Source of the DNA: Bidens hawaiensis
Lineage: Eukaryota > Streptophyta > Magnoliopsida > Asterales > Asteraceae
Reading direction: 5' to 3'
Length of the DNA stretch: 64,000 bases
Assembly: GCA_021521415.1 (NCBI GenBank)
Contig: JAIQDT010003791.1
Location: 62,001-126,000, forward strand
Position 1 is the first letter of the stretch. Each line of letters begins with the position of its first letter. Made by a program: the position numbers and the translations under genes. Below the pieces are notes generated by a model. It was not told the DNA's origin. It was given only the letters and a program-made list of their open reading frames with translations, and searched no databases. This document shows positions 35,708 through 46,790 of the stretch, piece after piece.

Positions 35708-36298
35708 CTACTGTTCTTCCCGACGCGTTGCGTCGGACATGACGGTAAAATCAAGACGATAGTAAAACCCAAACGTTGATGCGGTAACTCGAAGTAAATT
35801 CGGTCGGTTTCAGATACGTGTGTTATTGTACCACAACTAAGACAAAAATATAACAAAAAGTTATAAAAATTGGAGTGGACCAATGGCGTGGCGTCAGTCA
35901 GTAAAACTCGATCATTTGTAAAACCCAACTGTTATTGATCCTGGACGTTGAGGCGATGAATCCACGCAAATTTTGTCCGTTTTCGTCATGTTTGTTAGGG
36001 TACCGGAACTAAAAAAACAAAATCAACAATTGGTCAATTTTCATTAAGGTACTTAAACTAAAACAAAAGGCGGTAAGTCTACGCAAATTCGGTCGATTTC
36101 CGTCACGTACCGTAACTAAAGCAAAATGATAAAAGAGAACAAATACAAAATTGACATTCATTTAGTTTCATTTGCGTTCATACATGTTGAAACTAAAACA
36201 AAAAAAAACAAAGCATAAAATACCACTAATATAGTGCCGCAAAGTGGCTCATTAGGAGTTTACGGCACCAAACTTTTAAATTATTATATATAATAATA
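35708..36298 (-). mobile_element. Helitron-like element, minus orientation, related to 27605-28301
   Basis: The minus-strand 3' end has the hairpin CCGACGCAACGCGTCGG, then GAAGAACAGTAG (terminus GTAG rather than CTAG) followed by T. The interior blocks ('cggtaactcga...aattcggtcg', 'gtaccggaactaaaa', 'tgccgcaaagtggctcatt') match the element at 27605. The 5' boundary is approximate. Confidence 0.5.
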
Positions 36299-36421
36299 AT
36301 TTCTCACACATCCTAAACTATACATTTTTAAAAGTAGACTTAAAACACTCAGCGTTACCCACAACTCTAAATATATTTGATATTCTGATCCTTAAGAAAA
36401 ACTATGAAAAAAAAAAAACTG

Positions 36422-37330
36422 TTTTTTTTTAATGCCAACTTATATTAAAACCCGAAATGGAAGACTCACAAGCAGCAAGTCGCTCAAACATACAAAGAGA
36501 GGAAACAAAACAAATACAACCACGTCTGACACAACCAATAAAGATAACTAAAATGGAAAATTAATAAAGTTGAACTTGCACTATCTTTCCCAAGACTCGC
36601 ATTTTTTCTTCTATTCTTGATTCAAAGAAACGAAATGGCTTTTATGTCACTCACCATTTTTATTGTGAAAAAAATTGTTAGTCATAATTGTATTAGTAAT
36701 AATGCTTGTAAAATTTATTTTCGTTTTTCAGCAACTGCAAAAATTCATTAAACGACTAGCAAGAAGCTAGGGACCAAATAACAAACAACCAAATTACAAG
36801 ACGAGCAATTTTTTTTTATCAAATATTAACTCAAAGATTTAATCTCCTCCAAAACTTTTGACAAGCTGTTTTGTTGGAAAAGATAACTTCATTTCATGTT
36901 TCCAAACGCAGCAACATGCCATTAGAATGATGCGTAGATCGCCTTTCTTTTTAGATGATCGAGAGTGCTTGTTTCATAAATCTTAAGCAAATCTTGTACA
37001 AAAATGCATAAATGGAAGGAATTTGACACCGATTACTAATGACGTGTCAAACTCGAGTGGCAAAGTAGCACAAAGTTACCAAATGGTCACATGTTTCGTC
37101 ATAATCACCACATATCCTACAAGTCACCGAAAGAACATCGATATGTGTTTTAGATAAAGCCAAAAGCGAATAAATCCTCTATAAATCGGGCTTCCAAACG
37201 AAAATATCAATTTTCTTGAAAACCCGATTATTTCAAGTCATGACGAAGGGAGCCAGGTATTAGAGGTAGTAAACAAGGGTTTCTTATGGAGGCAACCAAG
37301 AACTTCCTCAAAAGATCATGAGACCACACC
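36422..37330 (-). mobile_element. LINE (L1-type) relic, 5'-truncated
   Basis: On the minus strand, around 37170-37050, one frame reads ...HIDVLSVTCRICGDYDETCDHL... followed by VTLCYFA. This is the CxxC...H...C signature of the zinc-binding domain at the C-terminus of plant LINE reverse transcriptases (zf-RVT). Flanking similarity continues in other frames with several stops, so it is dead. A minus-strand poly(A) (plus-strand T run at 36422-36431) marks the 3' end. The 5' limit is approximate. Confidence 0.65.
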
Positions 37331-37506
37331 TATTAAAATTTACAAATTATTGACTATGTTTATTTATTTATTTTGTGTACCAAAATTTGCTTTTAATAAA
37401 TAATACAAAATGATTATTAAGAAAAAAAAAGATTAGTTAAAGATACTCCCAACCGTAGAATCTGAAGAGAGCATACAATTTTGTTTCGGAAGTCAATATT
37501 TTAATA

Positions 37507-38143
37507 CAGTAGAAACTCTATAAAATAATACAGACCACCAAAATTTAGTAATTAAAAGAGTTATTAATTAATCGATAAATTAATAATTATTAATTTATAG
37601 ATTAATTAATATTTTATTAATTTATAGTATAATGTTCTGACTCACCCAGAAGAAAATGTAGTTGCACAGTTGTTGACTGATTAAGAAATTATTGAAAGCG
37701 TTATTAGAATTAATAAAGATGATATCGATGAAGAAGATGATGAAAGTTCTACAATGGAGCCCCCTTAGCGAAACGAAGCTATTAAAGCGGCAATCACATT
37801 GAACAATTTCTTGTTGAGCTATGAGAAAACAACACCAGAAGTTCTTACCATGCTAAGGAAAATTAGAGACGAGATTCAAGAGGAAATTGATTTCAACAAA
37901 ACACAAAAGACAATTGAGTCATTTTTCAAGAAACATTCATAAATCATTCATGTAATATGCTATATATAAGGAATTATTAATTTATATTTTATATGGGGTC
38001 TAAAGAAATTATCAAAAATGTATTATCTTATAATTTTAGCGAATTATTAATTTAGCACCCTATCCCCGAGTCGGGACCGGCAAAAAATATTATTTTAGAG
38101 AGTTTATTAAATAATCGAGTATTAATTTATCGAGTTTCTACTG
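37507..38143 (+). mobile_element. pogo/Emigrant-type DNA transposon (TA duplication)
   Basis: The terminal inverse CAGTAGAAACTCTATAAA (left) and TTTATCGAGTTTCTACTG (right) is bounded by TA on both sides (37505-37506 and 38144-38145). These ends match the plant Lemi1/Emigrant subgroup of pogo-like Tc1/mariner elements. The 637-bp element keeps only a 3' piece of its transposase, so it is an internally deleted derivative. Confidence 0.85.
37637..37942 (+). pseudogene. C-terminal relic of a pogo-like transposase
   Basis: This 102-codon frame reads through two in-frame stops (TAA after '...VAQLLTD', TAG after '...SSTMEPP') to a TAA at 37940-37942. The tail '...LRKIRDEIQEEI...TQKTIESFFKKHS' resembles the C-terminus of plant pogo/Tigger-type transposases, lying beyond the DDE core. 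The core and the DNA-binding N-terminus are missing. The position just inside the 3' terminus is what internal deletion of a full element would leave. Confidence 0.65.
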
Positions 38144-38145
38144 TA

Positions 38146-39323
38146 TATGTGTTTGCTTATTGAGCTACATTATCATTTTATTATGCAATAATTAGTTACC
38201 AATAATTTTTCAACATTTTTAAAAAAAAAATCATGCATGTGCAAATTCTAATGAAGACGGCCCCGGTTAAAAGTAAACATATAAAGAAATTGTGAAATGA
38301 TAACTTATGAATAAAGATACATGAATCGTTTGAGACGTTTGGAGCATCGTTTCATGGGAAGTTTTACATCAATTGGCTCGTATTATTATTTCAATCAAAA
38401 GTCTTAAAACATTAATTTGAAATACGAAAGAAAAAGAAAACTTAACGGAATTAAGTTTTTATTTTTTTTAACGGAGATCCAATGAGAAAAATTGTGAAGA
38501 ATGATGGGACTTGTGGCAAGAATTGTTTTAGATTGGAAATATTATCGGACAACCGTAAAAATATGGGATTATTATAATCCAATTTGCCTAAAACAATATG
38601 GCTCACGTTGTACATTTTTAAACATTGGAGACTCACTTCATTGATCTTGACCATCGTCTTACCTCTAAAGTTGTTAAGGTAGAGTGTTTTTGATTCATTT
38701 AAAAAGACACTTCTTAATGATTATTAATAGAGCCTTTAATGGATTGGTTACATAGTCATCCTTATACGGATGACATCTTTTATTTGGTCAAGCCTTTTAA
38801 TGGTTTAACACAAGATTGTCCAAACAACTCCTTAATTATAGTTTGGTATCCTCTTAATGATTCATTTATAGTTTACCTCTAAATCGATCAGAGGTAGAGT
38901 ATGTTCGGTTCACTTAAAAGACACATGTTAATAGTTTATGAAACCTTTTAATGGATTGAGACTACCTTTTAATAGCTCAACATAGCTATTAGAGACTCAT
39001 TCTATACTTTGCTATCATAGCTCAAGAACACTTTTTTTTTCTTTTTTTTTCCGTCTAAACAATGTAGGCTATCGTAGAGCAAGTGGCAATTTGATCGGAT
39101 AAGGTTTAACTTTTCTCTTTCTGTCTGTATCAGTTGGCAAAGCCTATAGATAGATTTGGTGTTGATAATGATGAAATTAACCTTGCTTAAAGCTAAACAT
39201 TGATAATAATTTATCATAAACAACCAAAGAGGCTTTATATTATTTTAATTTAACGCAATTCCCAAAAATATCTTCTCTCATTTTGTTTTAAAAAAAATTG
39301 TAGGCTTAGTTTTCAAACTTGCT
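38146..39323. other. Intergenic with a diverged internal duplication
   Basis: Two related stretches (about 38672-38745 and 38888-38960) share 'aggtagagt.tgtt..attcacttaaaaagacac.t.ttaat'. No coding region or TE boundary was fixed. Confidence 0.4.
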
Positions 39324-39338
39324 AAGACCCGTATGTAA

Positions 39339-39667
39339 TATAAATTGGATGTAGCTTAATGGTGAAGCACTCATTTTACTAGTGAGAGGTAGGAGGTTCA
39401 AATCCTACTATCACCAATTTATATGGGAGATATGAGGGATGACCCTGGCTTGCCAGGGTTCGAGTCCTGATCTCACCCGGTTTTACCGACTCCTCGCTGT
39501 CGTGCCGTTTGGCGGGCGTGGGGGTCAGGTTTTATCCGAGTAATCCCTCAATAGGTGGACCGTTAGGGGCTCCGTCCGTCCGGACTCGTGGCCGACTCGG
39601 GCAACCTTTAGCCAATGGGGGCCGCGTACGGAGTACCTGGCGTTACTTAGTTGGTCGTTCCAAAAAA
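39339..39667 (+). mobile_element. SINE with two tRNA-like heads, 329 bp
   Basis: Flanked by a 14/15 matching duplication (AAGACCC[G/A]TATGTAA at 39324-39338 and 39668-39682) and ending in CCAAAAAAA. The first head has an A box (TAGCTTAATGGTGAAGC) and B box (GGTTCAAATCC) with tRNA-like stem spacing. A second tRNA-like unit follows at about 39427-39480, with 'GCTTGCCAGGGTTCGAGTCC'. The 3' block '...TGGCGTTACTTAGTTGG' recurs in the SINE at 41741. Confidence 0.7.
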
Positions 39668-39682
39668 AAGACCCATATGTAA

Positions 39683-40500
39683 CAGTTAATACCTCTCATA
39701 TTGTTTTACTCTTGTTTATAAAAATTCAGGCAATATTTTTTTTTTGTTTCGGTTATTTTGGTTTGAACACAATTGCACAAAGAAAATTAACCCAGGAACT
39801 GACCCAAAAAGATCGACTGGTTCGGGTTGCTGCATTCGCCTTTGTGTCAATCGGACCTTCGAGTTGTTGCATCTGCCTTCGGAAGATGTTCGATCCACCC
39901 TGAATCACATGCCACCGCCAGCTACATCGGAAGCCTAATCGTGTCGCCTCCTTCTTCTCTGTTTCCAATCATCTCCTTCGCCAAAAAATCAGGATTCGCC
40001 GAAAACCCTAGCCGCGCCACTTCCCTCTTCTCTTTTCCGATCGTCTATTTCGTCAAAAATCAGGATTCCACGTCGTCTGTTAGTGAGAAAATGACAGAAA
40101 AAAATAGGATGAGTTGGAAGTGATGTGTAACAAATCAAAAGTTAAAATTGTTATCATCAACAAGTAAAAGTTTAAAATATTAAAACCCAACATTATTAAT
40201 AAAAAATAAATAATTAATCCACTATGGTGAAAAACCTTTGATTCCTGCTAATAAAAAGTTTTAAAATAAATAACTTTATTATCATATTATGTCCTACCAT
40301 TATTGGCAACCTTATAACAGTTTTTTAAAACGGCTCTCACTATTGTCGTTTGGCGCCCACCGAAACCAACTTCCTATTAAAAACAATACATTATACACCC
40401 ACCGTAACCAAAACCAAACAACCCAAACGGCAACTCGTTTCATATTTATTATTATTCAATTCTTATTTAATTTGATAATTTCAACCCCCTTTTCCAGCCC
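39683..40500. other. Intergenic, upstream of the second CSPTSHPGSF gene
   Basis: The 39735-40125 stretch is less AT-rich and open in several frames ('...ENPSRATSLF'), but no domain is recognisable and the overlapping frames on both strands argue against coding. The rest is AT-rich promoter-distal DNA. Confidence 0.4.
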
Positions 40501-40508
40501 TATAAATA
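40501..40508 (+). promoter_or_regulatory. TATA box
   Basis: TATAAATA, 81 bases before the ATG at 40589, in the context CAGCCCTATAAATAC. An ATG at 40515 lies between the TATA box and the likely start site and is probably not transcribed. Confidence 0.7.
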
Positions 40509-40588
40509 CTTTACATGACTAAACCAATGTTCGCCAATTTACACACCCAAACTCCTTACAACAATAAATACATTATCTCTTCAATTCA

Positions 40589-41119
40589 ATGTCATTTTCG
40601 ACACGCAAAACAAGCGGACCGGTTCTCCGCTCTCACTCGCCTTCCGCCTCCGGATCCATTTTCCAAAACCGGTCCGCGTCTCCTAACGTACACGGAACAA
40701 CATCGTCAGCGTCGTCGGTTCGCTTCTCGTTCGACAATACCCGTCCGATTTCTCCAAGCCGATCGATATCGTCGGAGGTAAAGAAACAAAATACTCCGAA
40801 GAAGAAGACGTGTATGTGCTCGCCTACGTCGCATCCCGGATCATTCAGATGTAGTTTGCATAAAATTAAAGACTCGAATAATAATATTACAAGAAACAAT
40901 CATCACAATATGAATATGTATCCATCGAACCGCCTCAATGCGAGGCGGTCCGCAATGACTAACTCGCTTGTACGTATAGGAACGGTCGAAGGTGGTGATT
41001 TGGTGAAACGAGCACTCGCGGCTTTGATTCGACCTTCGTCTCATCAACAAAGACGGAGACTGTCGTTTCAGCCGAGGCCTAGTCGGCTTTCGGTCATGTT
41101 GAAGGCGGAGGATATTTAG
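40589..41119 (+). CDS. Serine-rich-like plant protein with CxCSPTSHPGSFRC motif (176 aa)
   Basis: Single-exon gene with a TATA box 81 bases upstream. The N-terminal 70 residues are Ser/Arg/Pro-rich (MSFSTRKTSGPVLRSHSPSA...) and look disordered. A basic KKKT stretch then leads to the family signature CMCSPTSHPGSFRCSLHK (about residues 75-92). The middle is Asn-rich. The C-terminal block RRSAMTNSLVRIG...LVKRALAALIRPSSHQQRRR ends with RPSRLSVMLKAED. Both the motif and the tail are shared with the 107-residue gene at 33062-33385, so they are diverged paralogues in the same orientation 7.5 kb apart. No targeting peptide or membrane helix. The family has no assigned biochemical activity. Confidence 0.9.
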   Translation: MSFSTRKTSGPVLRSHSPSASGSIFQNRSASPNVHGTTSSASSVRFSFDNTRPISPSRSISSEVKKQNTPKKKTCMCSPTSHPGSFRCSLHKIKDSNNNITRNNHHNMNMYPSNRLNARRSAMTNSLVRIGTVEGGDLVKRALAALIRPSSHQQRRRLSFQPRPSRLSVMLKAEDI

Positions 41120-41740
41120 ATTTGTTAAATTTTTGATACGTTTGTTATCGAAGGTGTAACGACAGACTTTTGAAGAGTTAGAGCTAGAAAACGAGCTCTA
41201 ACGTGATAACATGATTAGAGATCGATCTGTTTTAATTGTGTATATAGAGGATCTTATATAATATCATCCGATTCAATTCAACCTAAACTACACTACCGAT
41301 CTTGAACTCTGAATATTGAAATTAAGTTCAATTCGATTCAACCTAAACTACGCTAACGATCTGTTTGTTTGTTCATTCATTAAAAACTAATGTTTATATT
41401 GAAAATTTAAAATATAAGACAAACGGGTAATAAGTTGGACTGCTAAACGTTTATAAATAGCAAAAGTAAGTTGTTTTAAAATAATGTTCATAGAAATGTA
41501 TTTTAGTATTTTCTTGTGGGTCTAATATTATGTGCTTTTGCAGGGACGTTGTTGTTGACAGGCTGGATTCTGTATACTGGTTATGACTTCGATTTTGGTA
41601 ACTAATTGGACCACACTTGACCTAATTTGCCTATGCATTGGAGGGCTCGTGGACTATTTACAATTATTAAACTTTTAACCGTAAGTCTATAATTAAAATG
41701 AACCCAAATATAAATAATTAGGAGTTGGTTTAATGTCAAT
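41120..41740. other. 3' flank of the serine-rich-like gene and intergenic DNA
   Basis: Probable 3' untranslated region, then AT-rich DNA with a short direct repeat ('caattcaacctaaactac' twice near 41275-41352). Confidence 0.45.
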
Positions 41741-41885
41741 GAGCTGGTGGTGGAGTGGTAACGGAGAGATTTGGTGTTTCGTGTGACCCAGGTTCGAATT
41801 CTGTCTCCAGCTTTTAGTTTCAGCGGCACCAAGGTGATGATGAGAGACTCGGCGAGTAGATGGCGTTAACTAATTGGATCCTTGA
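41741..41885 (+). mobile_element. SINE-like element, tRNA-derived head
   Basis: Pol III promoter motifs: A box in GCTGGTGGTGGAGTGGTAAC and B box GGTTCGAATTC at 41791. The 3' stretch 'gagtagatggcgttaactaattgg' is homologous to the 3' block of the SINE at 39339-39667. Target duplications are unclear and the 3' limit is estimated from that homology. Confidence 0.55.
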
Positions 41886-42288
41886 ATGCAACGGATTTTA
41901 TCTTATCGCACTATTGTTCCTTCGAGTGAGGGTTCACGGGTACTAACCTTAGGTGAGAGTTTTTCCCATATCAAAAGGCGAATGTTCCCGATATGCTGAA
42001 TTTTCAAGTCCCGGTCGATAATCAAACACGAACTAAACGACTAACTCTCGTTTACATTAATAAAAAAAACAACTCAAAAACATATTACAGTATCTCAAAC
42101 CCTAACTCGGTTGATGAACCCTAACTTGGCTGCATCTAGATGAACCCTGACTCGGTTACATCTTGTGTGTATCTCTAGATGAACTCTAACTCTGTTGCAT
42201 CTCACATGTTCTATAGTGTCTAACCATAACTCAGTTTATATAAACTAACCTAACTTGCTAGTCAAGACATTACCAAATATAATAAAAC

Positions 42289-42471
42289 CAATGTTGTAAA
42301 AGTCGTTAGGCGATCCTAGGCGGTCGACTAGGGAGTTGCGAGTACTCAGGAGTAGTCGGGGATTACTCGGAAAAAACCTAAGGAGTACTTGGCCGAGGCG
42401 AGGAGTACTTGATCTAGGCGGGGAGTAATCGGGGAGTACTCGGCCGCCTACTCGGGAGTTTTACAACATTG
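42289..42471. mobile_element. 183-bp MITE with 8-bp target duplication
   Basis: The ends CAATGTTGTAAAA...TTTTACAACATTG form a perfect 13-bp inverse bounded by an exact AATAAAAC duplication (42281-42288 and 42472-42479), as in hAT. The interior consists of 'gggagtactcgg' type repeats. Confidence 0.9.
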
Positions 42472-42479
42472 AATAAAAC

Positions 42480-43862
42480 CCTAATTGCAACACCATAAAC
42501 TCATTACATATTAATGAATCTTACTGACCTCCAACCAGATCACCTACACGTAATGGGCCTATTAAGTTGGAAATTACGTTTAATAAATTTAGTCAGTGGC
42601 TCATTTAAAAGACTCGTGACATGTTAAAAAAGAAAGGAGCTGGTTTAATGTTGGTGCAACCTTGTTTGGTGAGTGGTAGCTAGCTGTCAAGGAACAAAAT
42701 AATATTATAGACTATGGATAGTTATATGGAAACGATGATGCCTAAGTATGAGGATAAAATAATGATTAATGAGGTTAATTGTGTCTTAGATCTGGTAGAC
42801 AACCTGAAAACAATCTAGTGACTTTCATATGAAATTCTTTACTTTTACAACGGAATCTCACCAAATTAAACATTTTTTTACATACATATGTTCTCATAAA
42901 TTATATGTTACACAAATGTATATGATATGGTGAAATTATTTTTATTTTTCTACTTAAAAGGAGATATATGTGAGTACATGAACGATGGAGCATTTTGAAT
43001 TTTTGATCATGTATAATTATGTATATGATGGTGTATCAATCGTTTACTAAGCACAACGGGTGCAAAAAATATTCATGTGTATGTATGTATGTGTATTTAA
43101 TTTATTTATATTTGAGTGTTCTCATGAGTTGTTGAAATGAACAAATATTCGTGTAAAACTCTTTGTCGAAACTTAATGAAATTTGATAAAGTAAGATTTA
43201 GAAATGGTGTAAAAAAAAAAGAACTGATCTGATACTTATAAAAGAAGTTAATTTTTTTTAGCAAAAAATACTCGAAGCACCAATTAAACGGTTAAATAAA
43301 TGACTATTGCACAATGAAAAAAGACGGAAAAATCCAGGCTAGACTCATCTTTAGCGGGGCCGAAAGAAAGGGCCGGTGTTGCCACAGGCTCCAAGGCTTA
43401 CCGTGTCCCTCCCGTGTGCATACAATGCTATATAAGTTACACAAAAATATCAAATCTAAGAAAACGAAAGGAAAAATTCAAGTTGAGATTCATATTCCAA
43501 CAGATAAGATTTTTAAAGTGAAGGTGTTATGGGAGCCCACCGCCTTACCAAACTTTTCCCTTTTGTCCAATTAGTTTCATGTGATCATGTCTATTGTAAA
43601 GATCATTACTTTTATAAATTAACATAGAATATAATTGGTAAAAGTCTTAGTAGTATAAACTTTTGAGTTTTTTTTTAATAGAAACATATGAAATAACCAT
43701 TAAAAAACAACCAAATGATTTACAATGAAGTGGCAGGTAAGCGGGCAACAAGCTGCACCGCAACCCTCTTTTGGATAGCAAATCCAATTATACTAAAAAC
43801 AAAGTTTTGGCCCAGGCAAATCCAACAAGCTGCGGTGCTCGATCGAGCAATGTTCAGAATGG
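42480..43862. other. Intergenic; one unassigned 86-codon frame
   Basis: AT-rich sequence. The plus-strand frame at 43314-43574 has a real ATG but no recognisable domain and no clear promoter, so I do not call it a gene. 'gggcaacaagctg' near 43743 also occurs at 21106, marking a small dispersed repeat. Confidence 0.4.
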
Positions 43863-43870
43863 ATGAGAAC

Positions 43871-44046
43871 TAGGGCTGTTCACGAACCGAGCCGAACCGA
43901 GCGAGCATCTACTCGAACTCGGCTCGAATTGAAACCGAGCGGCTCGGTTCGGTTCGAATTTAAAGAAACAAGCAGAAAAGCCTTGCTCGAACTCGCTTGG
44001 TTTACAACCGAGCGGCTCGATTCTGCTCGATTTGGCTCAAATTAAA

Positions 44047-44080
<34 letters not shown>

Positions 44081-44612
44081 GGATGCATCATTCGAGTAAA
44101 ACTGTTGCGTGTTAGCAGCTTCGATTTGATTAGGTTATCGGACGAGCGGTGGAGCGGCGGAGTAGACGAACGGCGGAGCGGCGGAGCAGACGAGTGGCGG
44201 ATGACAGGCGATGTTGCATTAGGGTTGAAACAATGAGAGGAGAGGAAGAGAGCAGATAACAAGAAGTGAAGGATGATACATTTTTACAATTAGGGTTTAC
44301 TTTTATATGGGCTTTGGTATTGGACTGATTATTTTAAATATCAAATGAATGGGCTTCAGCCTTCATGCTTCATTCATATTTAGATAATTATATTTATATT
44401 TATATATATAATAAATTTAAACAAAATAATTCAATCCCAACGAACGAACCTATATATAACACGTATAAAATCAACTAAAAATATTCGAGCCGAACCGAAC
44501 CGAGCGGACCTTTGCTCGTTGTTTGGCTCGTTTGCAAACCGAACCAAGCGGAGCGGCTCGTTTACAATCGAGATAAAAAACGAGCGAGCGGCGAGCGCAT
44601 TGGACGGCTCTA
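43871..44612. mobile_element. hAT-type non-autonomous element, 742 bp (family 'GAGCCGAACCGAGC')
   Basis: The left end TAGGGCTGTTCACGAACCGA and right end GCATTGGACGGCTCTA lie between near-identical 8-mers (ATGAGAAC at 43863-43870, ATGAGAAG at 44613-44620). Both arms are packed with 'gagcggctcg/aaccgagc' words. The centre holds an (AAT)n microsatellite. The same family occurs at 55079-55698. Confidence 0.85.
44046..44079. repeat. (AAT)n microsatellite
   Basis: About eleven ATA/AAT units inside the hAT-type element. Confidence 0.95.
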
Positions 44613-44709
44613 ATGAGAAGTCATTCAGCCATTCGAGACATCGCGGTACATGAGTAATAAACATTTGGTGGCCCCGGTAAACAGTAATGGACAACAACAA
44701 GGCCTCGTT

Positions 44710-44805
44710 TTACGGCCCCTAAACTACTCCCTAACCAGGTTTGAACCCAGGTGGTATTCAAAGAGTTTTCGAATTTTACCACTGGGCTAATAAGCCGAAT
44801 GGCTT
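44710..44805 (-). mobile_element. SINE-like tRNA-derived head, minus strand
   Basis: Read on the minus strand, an A box (TAGCCCAGTGGTAAAATTCG) is followed by a B box (GGGTTCAAACCTGG) at tRNA-like spacing. The 3' body and any target duplication are not resolved. Confidence 0.45.
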
Positions 44806-45203
44806 TTTACCCTATAAAGTATAAGTACATCTCCCTTTGTGTAGGGGTAGACATTCGGTTATCATGAATTACTTCGCATTTATCACACTTATAAATTAAA
44901 TTCGGGTTGGAGTCTAGTCACATAGAGATCTTCCCATCACTATGGCGAGACTAACGATGTTTACATATGCGGACTAGCTTAAGTCTTAGGAAGACAAACT
45001 CACAAAAAAGGGGAAAAGTGTTCTTGCTTAAAAGTTAATAGAGTTGATGGGCATGTTGAATATTAGAGTGGGTAGGACTTTGGAGCGTTATAAAAGGACG
45101 GCCCGTTGGGCTTGATGCCACAAGTGGGTCCACTATGATCATGAAAAAAATAATGTGTTGTGGGGCCAGGGCGATTCGATAGGCATGAGTTGTTACTTGT
45201 TAC

Positions 45204-45515
45204 TAGAGGTGTACAAAATCGGGTTTCTTAGCCGAACCAGTTTGATCAACCGCTGGTCAAAATCGGTTTGACTCAAATCGGTTTGGTTTATAAACCGGTT
45301 TAGAAGCTAGATAAGCCGGCCTGGTCCAGGTCAGTTCGGTCTGGTTTTAAACCGGTTCAGTTTTAAAACCGGTATGGTTGTTCAAAAGGGGAACCGGTAT
45401 AAAAACCGGCGGTTTGGGTAGGTTCATGAACCGGTTTGGGTGAAACCGGTTTCCTTATCAAACCGGTTCGGGTCGGTTTGTCATGAACCTAGAGCGGTCT
45501 TGTTTAACACCTCTA
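45204..45515. mobile_element. 312-bp hAT MITE, relative of the 46952 element
   Basis: The ends TAGAGGTGTACAAAA and TTGTTTAACACCTCTA are bounded by an exact 8-bp duplication CTTGTTAC (45196-45203 and 45516-45523). The terminal TAGAGGTG and the AACCGGTT-rich arms match the transposase-bearing element at 46952-50427, which is the likely source of activity. Confidence 0.9.
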
Positions 45516-45523
45516 CTTGTTAC

Positions 45524-46616
45524 CCATTCAAACTTGTTTTAATGGTTTTAACTTTTAAGACGGAACGAATTTGGAACAAATTTTCAGTTTATTTTGATCA
45601 TTATATATTTTTGTTTGACGTGATAAGTAATAAGTGACTTACTTTGGATTTTATTTGGCGATTAAAATTATTTTTAATGGATTTTCTTTATTAATTTATA
45701 TAGACTTCTTAGAATAAATACAACCCCACTCCACATAATTTTTTGAAGAAAATGATTTTGTCAAAGAAAAAAGAAAAAAATCAAGAGAGAAGAATCTGAT
45801 GAAACCGGATTTAGAATTGAAATTCGCTAAAAGAATTTGAAATTTAACGGAATTTTATTTTGAAATAAATTTAAGTGACAAAAGGGTATTAAACAATTTG
45901 AAAACTATCACTATGGTCACCACCTAGTGATCGCTCCACCGCCAATGAAGCTGCCCCACGCCACCACCTCCGTCGCCATAGGCACTGTCACCACCAACAC
46001 CTACCGGTTGCCATCATCATGGGCACCTCCACCACCCTTGAACAACTCCAAAATATATTTTGAGAGAAATGAGTTTTGAGACCAAAATAAGTTGTCAGTT
46101 TGTAATCGCTTTGAGATCGTCCCTGTAAAATCTATTTAATTAGTTCACTCAACTTTCAATTTGTCTCAGTTAGGTTTCAATCATTATGTATTTTTTGGTT
46201 GGAATATCTTTTTCAATCTCCCAACTAACTAGCTATCTCTTACCAAACTTTTAGCACAAATTTGTTCATGTATCAGTTAATTATAAAAAAACACCATGTA
46301 AACCTATCTTCATTAATCATTACAAGTTATTATCTATACTGTTCCCTTTGGAAAATATATAATCCTTTTTCCATATTTTATAGTTTATATACATTACTTT
46401 ATTTTCACATCATCATCAAAGGTTCATTTGATGATGTACAATACTTTGATCCACATCACATATCCGCCTTTCGATCGCACACAACAATTAAAGTTTTCAA
46501 ATATCATACCAATACAACAATACACATTTTCAAGTATCCAAGTAACTGGTAACAAGCCAAACCTGCTTGATCAATAAACTGAATTACCCATTATGTCAAA
46601 AAAAAAAATCTATAAG
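45524..46616. other. Intergenic, no recognisable feature
   Basis: AT-rich DNA with a small stretch of CCACC-rich sequence near 45915-46030. A poly(A) run at 46599-46608 precedes the tandem repeat. Nothing else is recognised. Confidence 0.4.
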
Positions 46617-46790
46617 ATAGGCCCAATAAGCCCAGGTCCAAGATGGCCCAAATGCGCAAACCAAACAGCCTGCTCGTATAACTATAGCATAGGTCCAATA
46701 AGTCCAGGTCCAACACGGCCCAAATGCGCAAACCAAACAGCCTGCTCGTATAACTATAGCATAGGTCCAACAAGTCCAGGTCCAACATGG
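46617..46790. repeat. 72-bp tandem repeat, about 2.4 copies
   Basis: Units start at 46617, 46689 and 46761 and are nearly identical. Because 72 is a multiple of three, frames stay open on both strands (46593-46949 plus, 46591-46821 minus) and produce 24-residue repeats such as GPISPGP..PKCANQTACSYNYSI. This looks like a repeat artefact rather than a gene. Confidence 0.85.

Noticed and set aside
39347..39416. Possible tRNA gene (A and B boxes, anticodon-like loop)
   Set aside because: The acceptor stem does not pair, the T stem has a mismatch, and the unit lies inside an insertion with a target duplication and an A-rich tail. It is the head of a SINE.
43314..43574. 86-codon plus-strand gene candidate
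   Set aside because: No recognisable domain, promoter or conserved neighbour. The length is within chance expectation for this much intergenic DNA.
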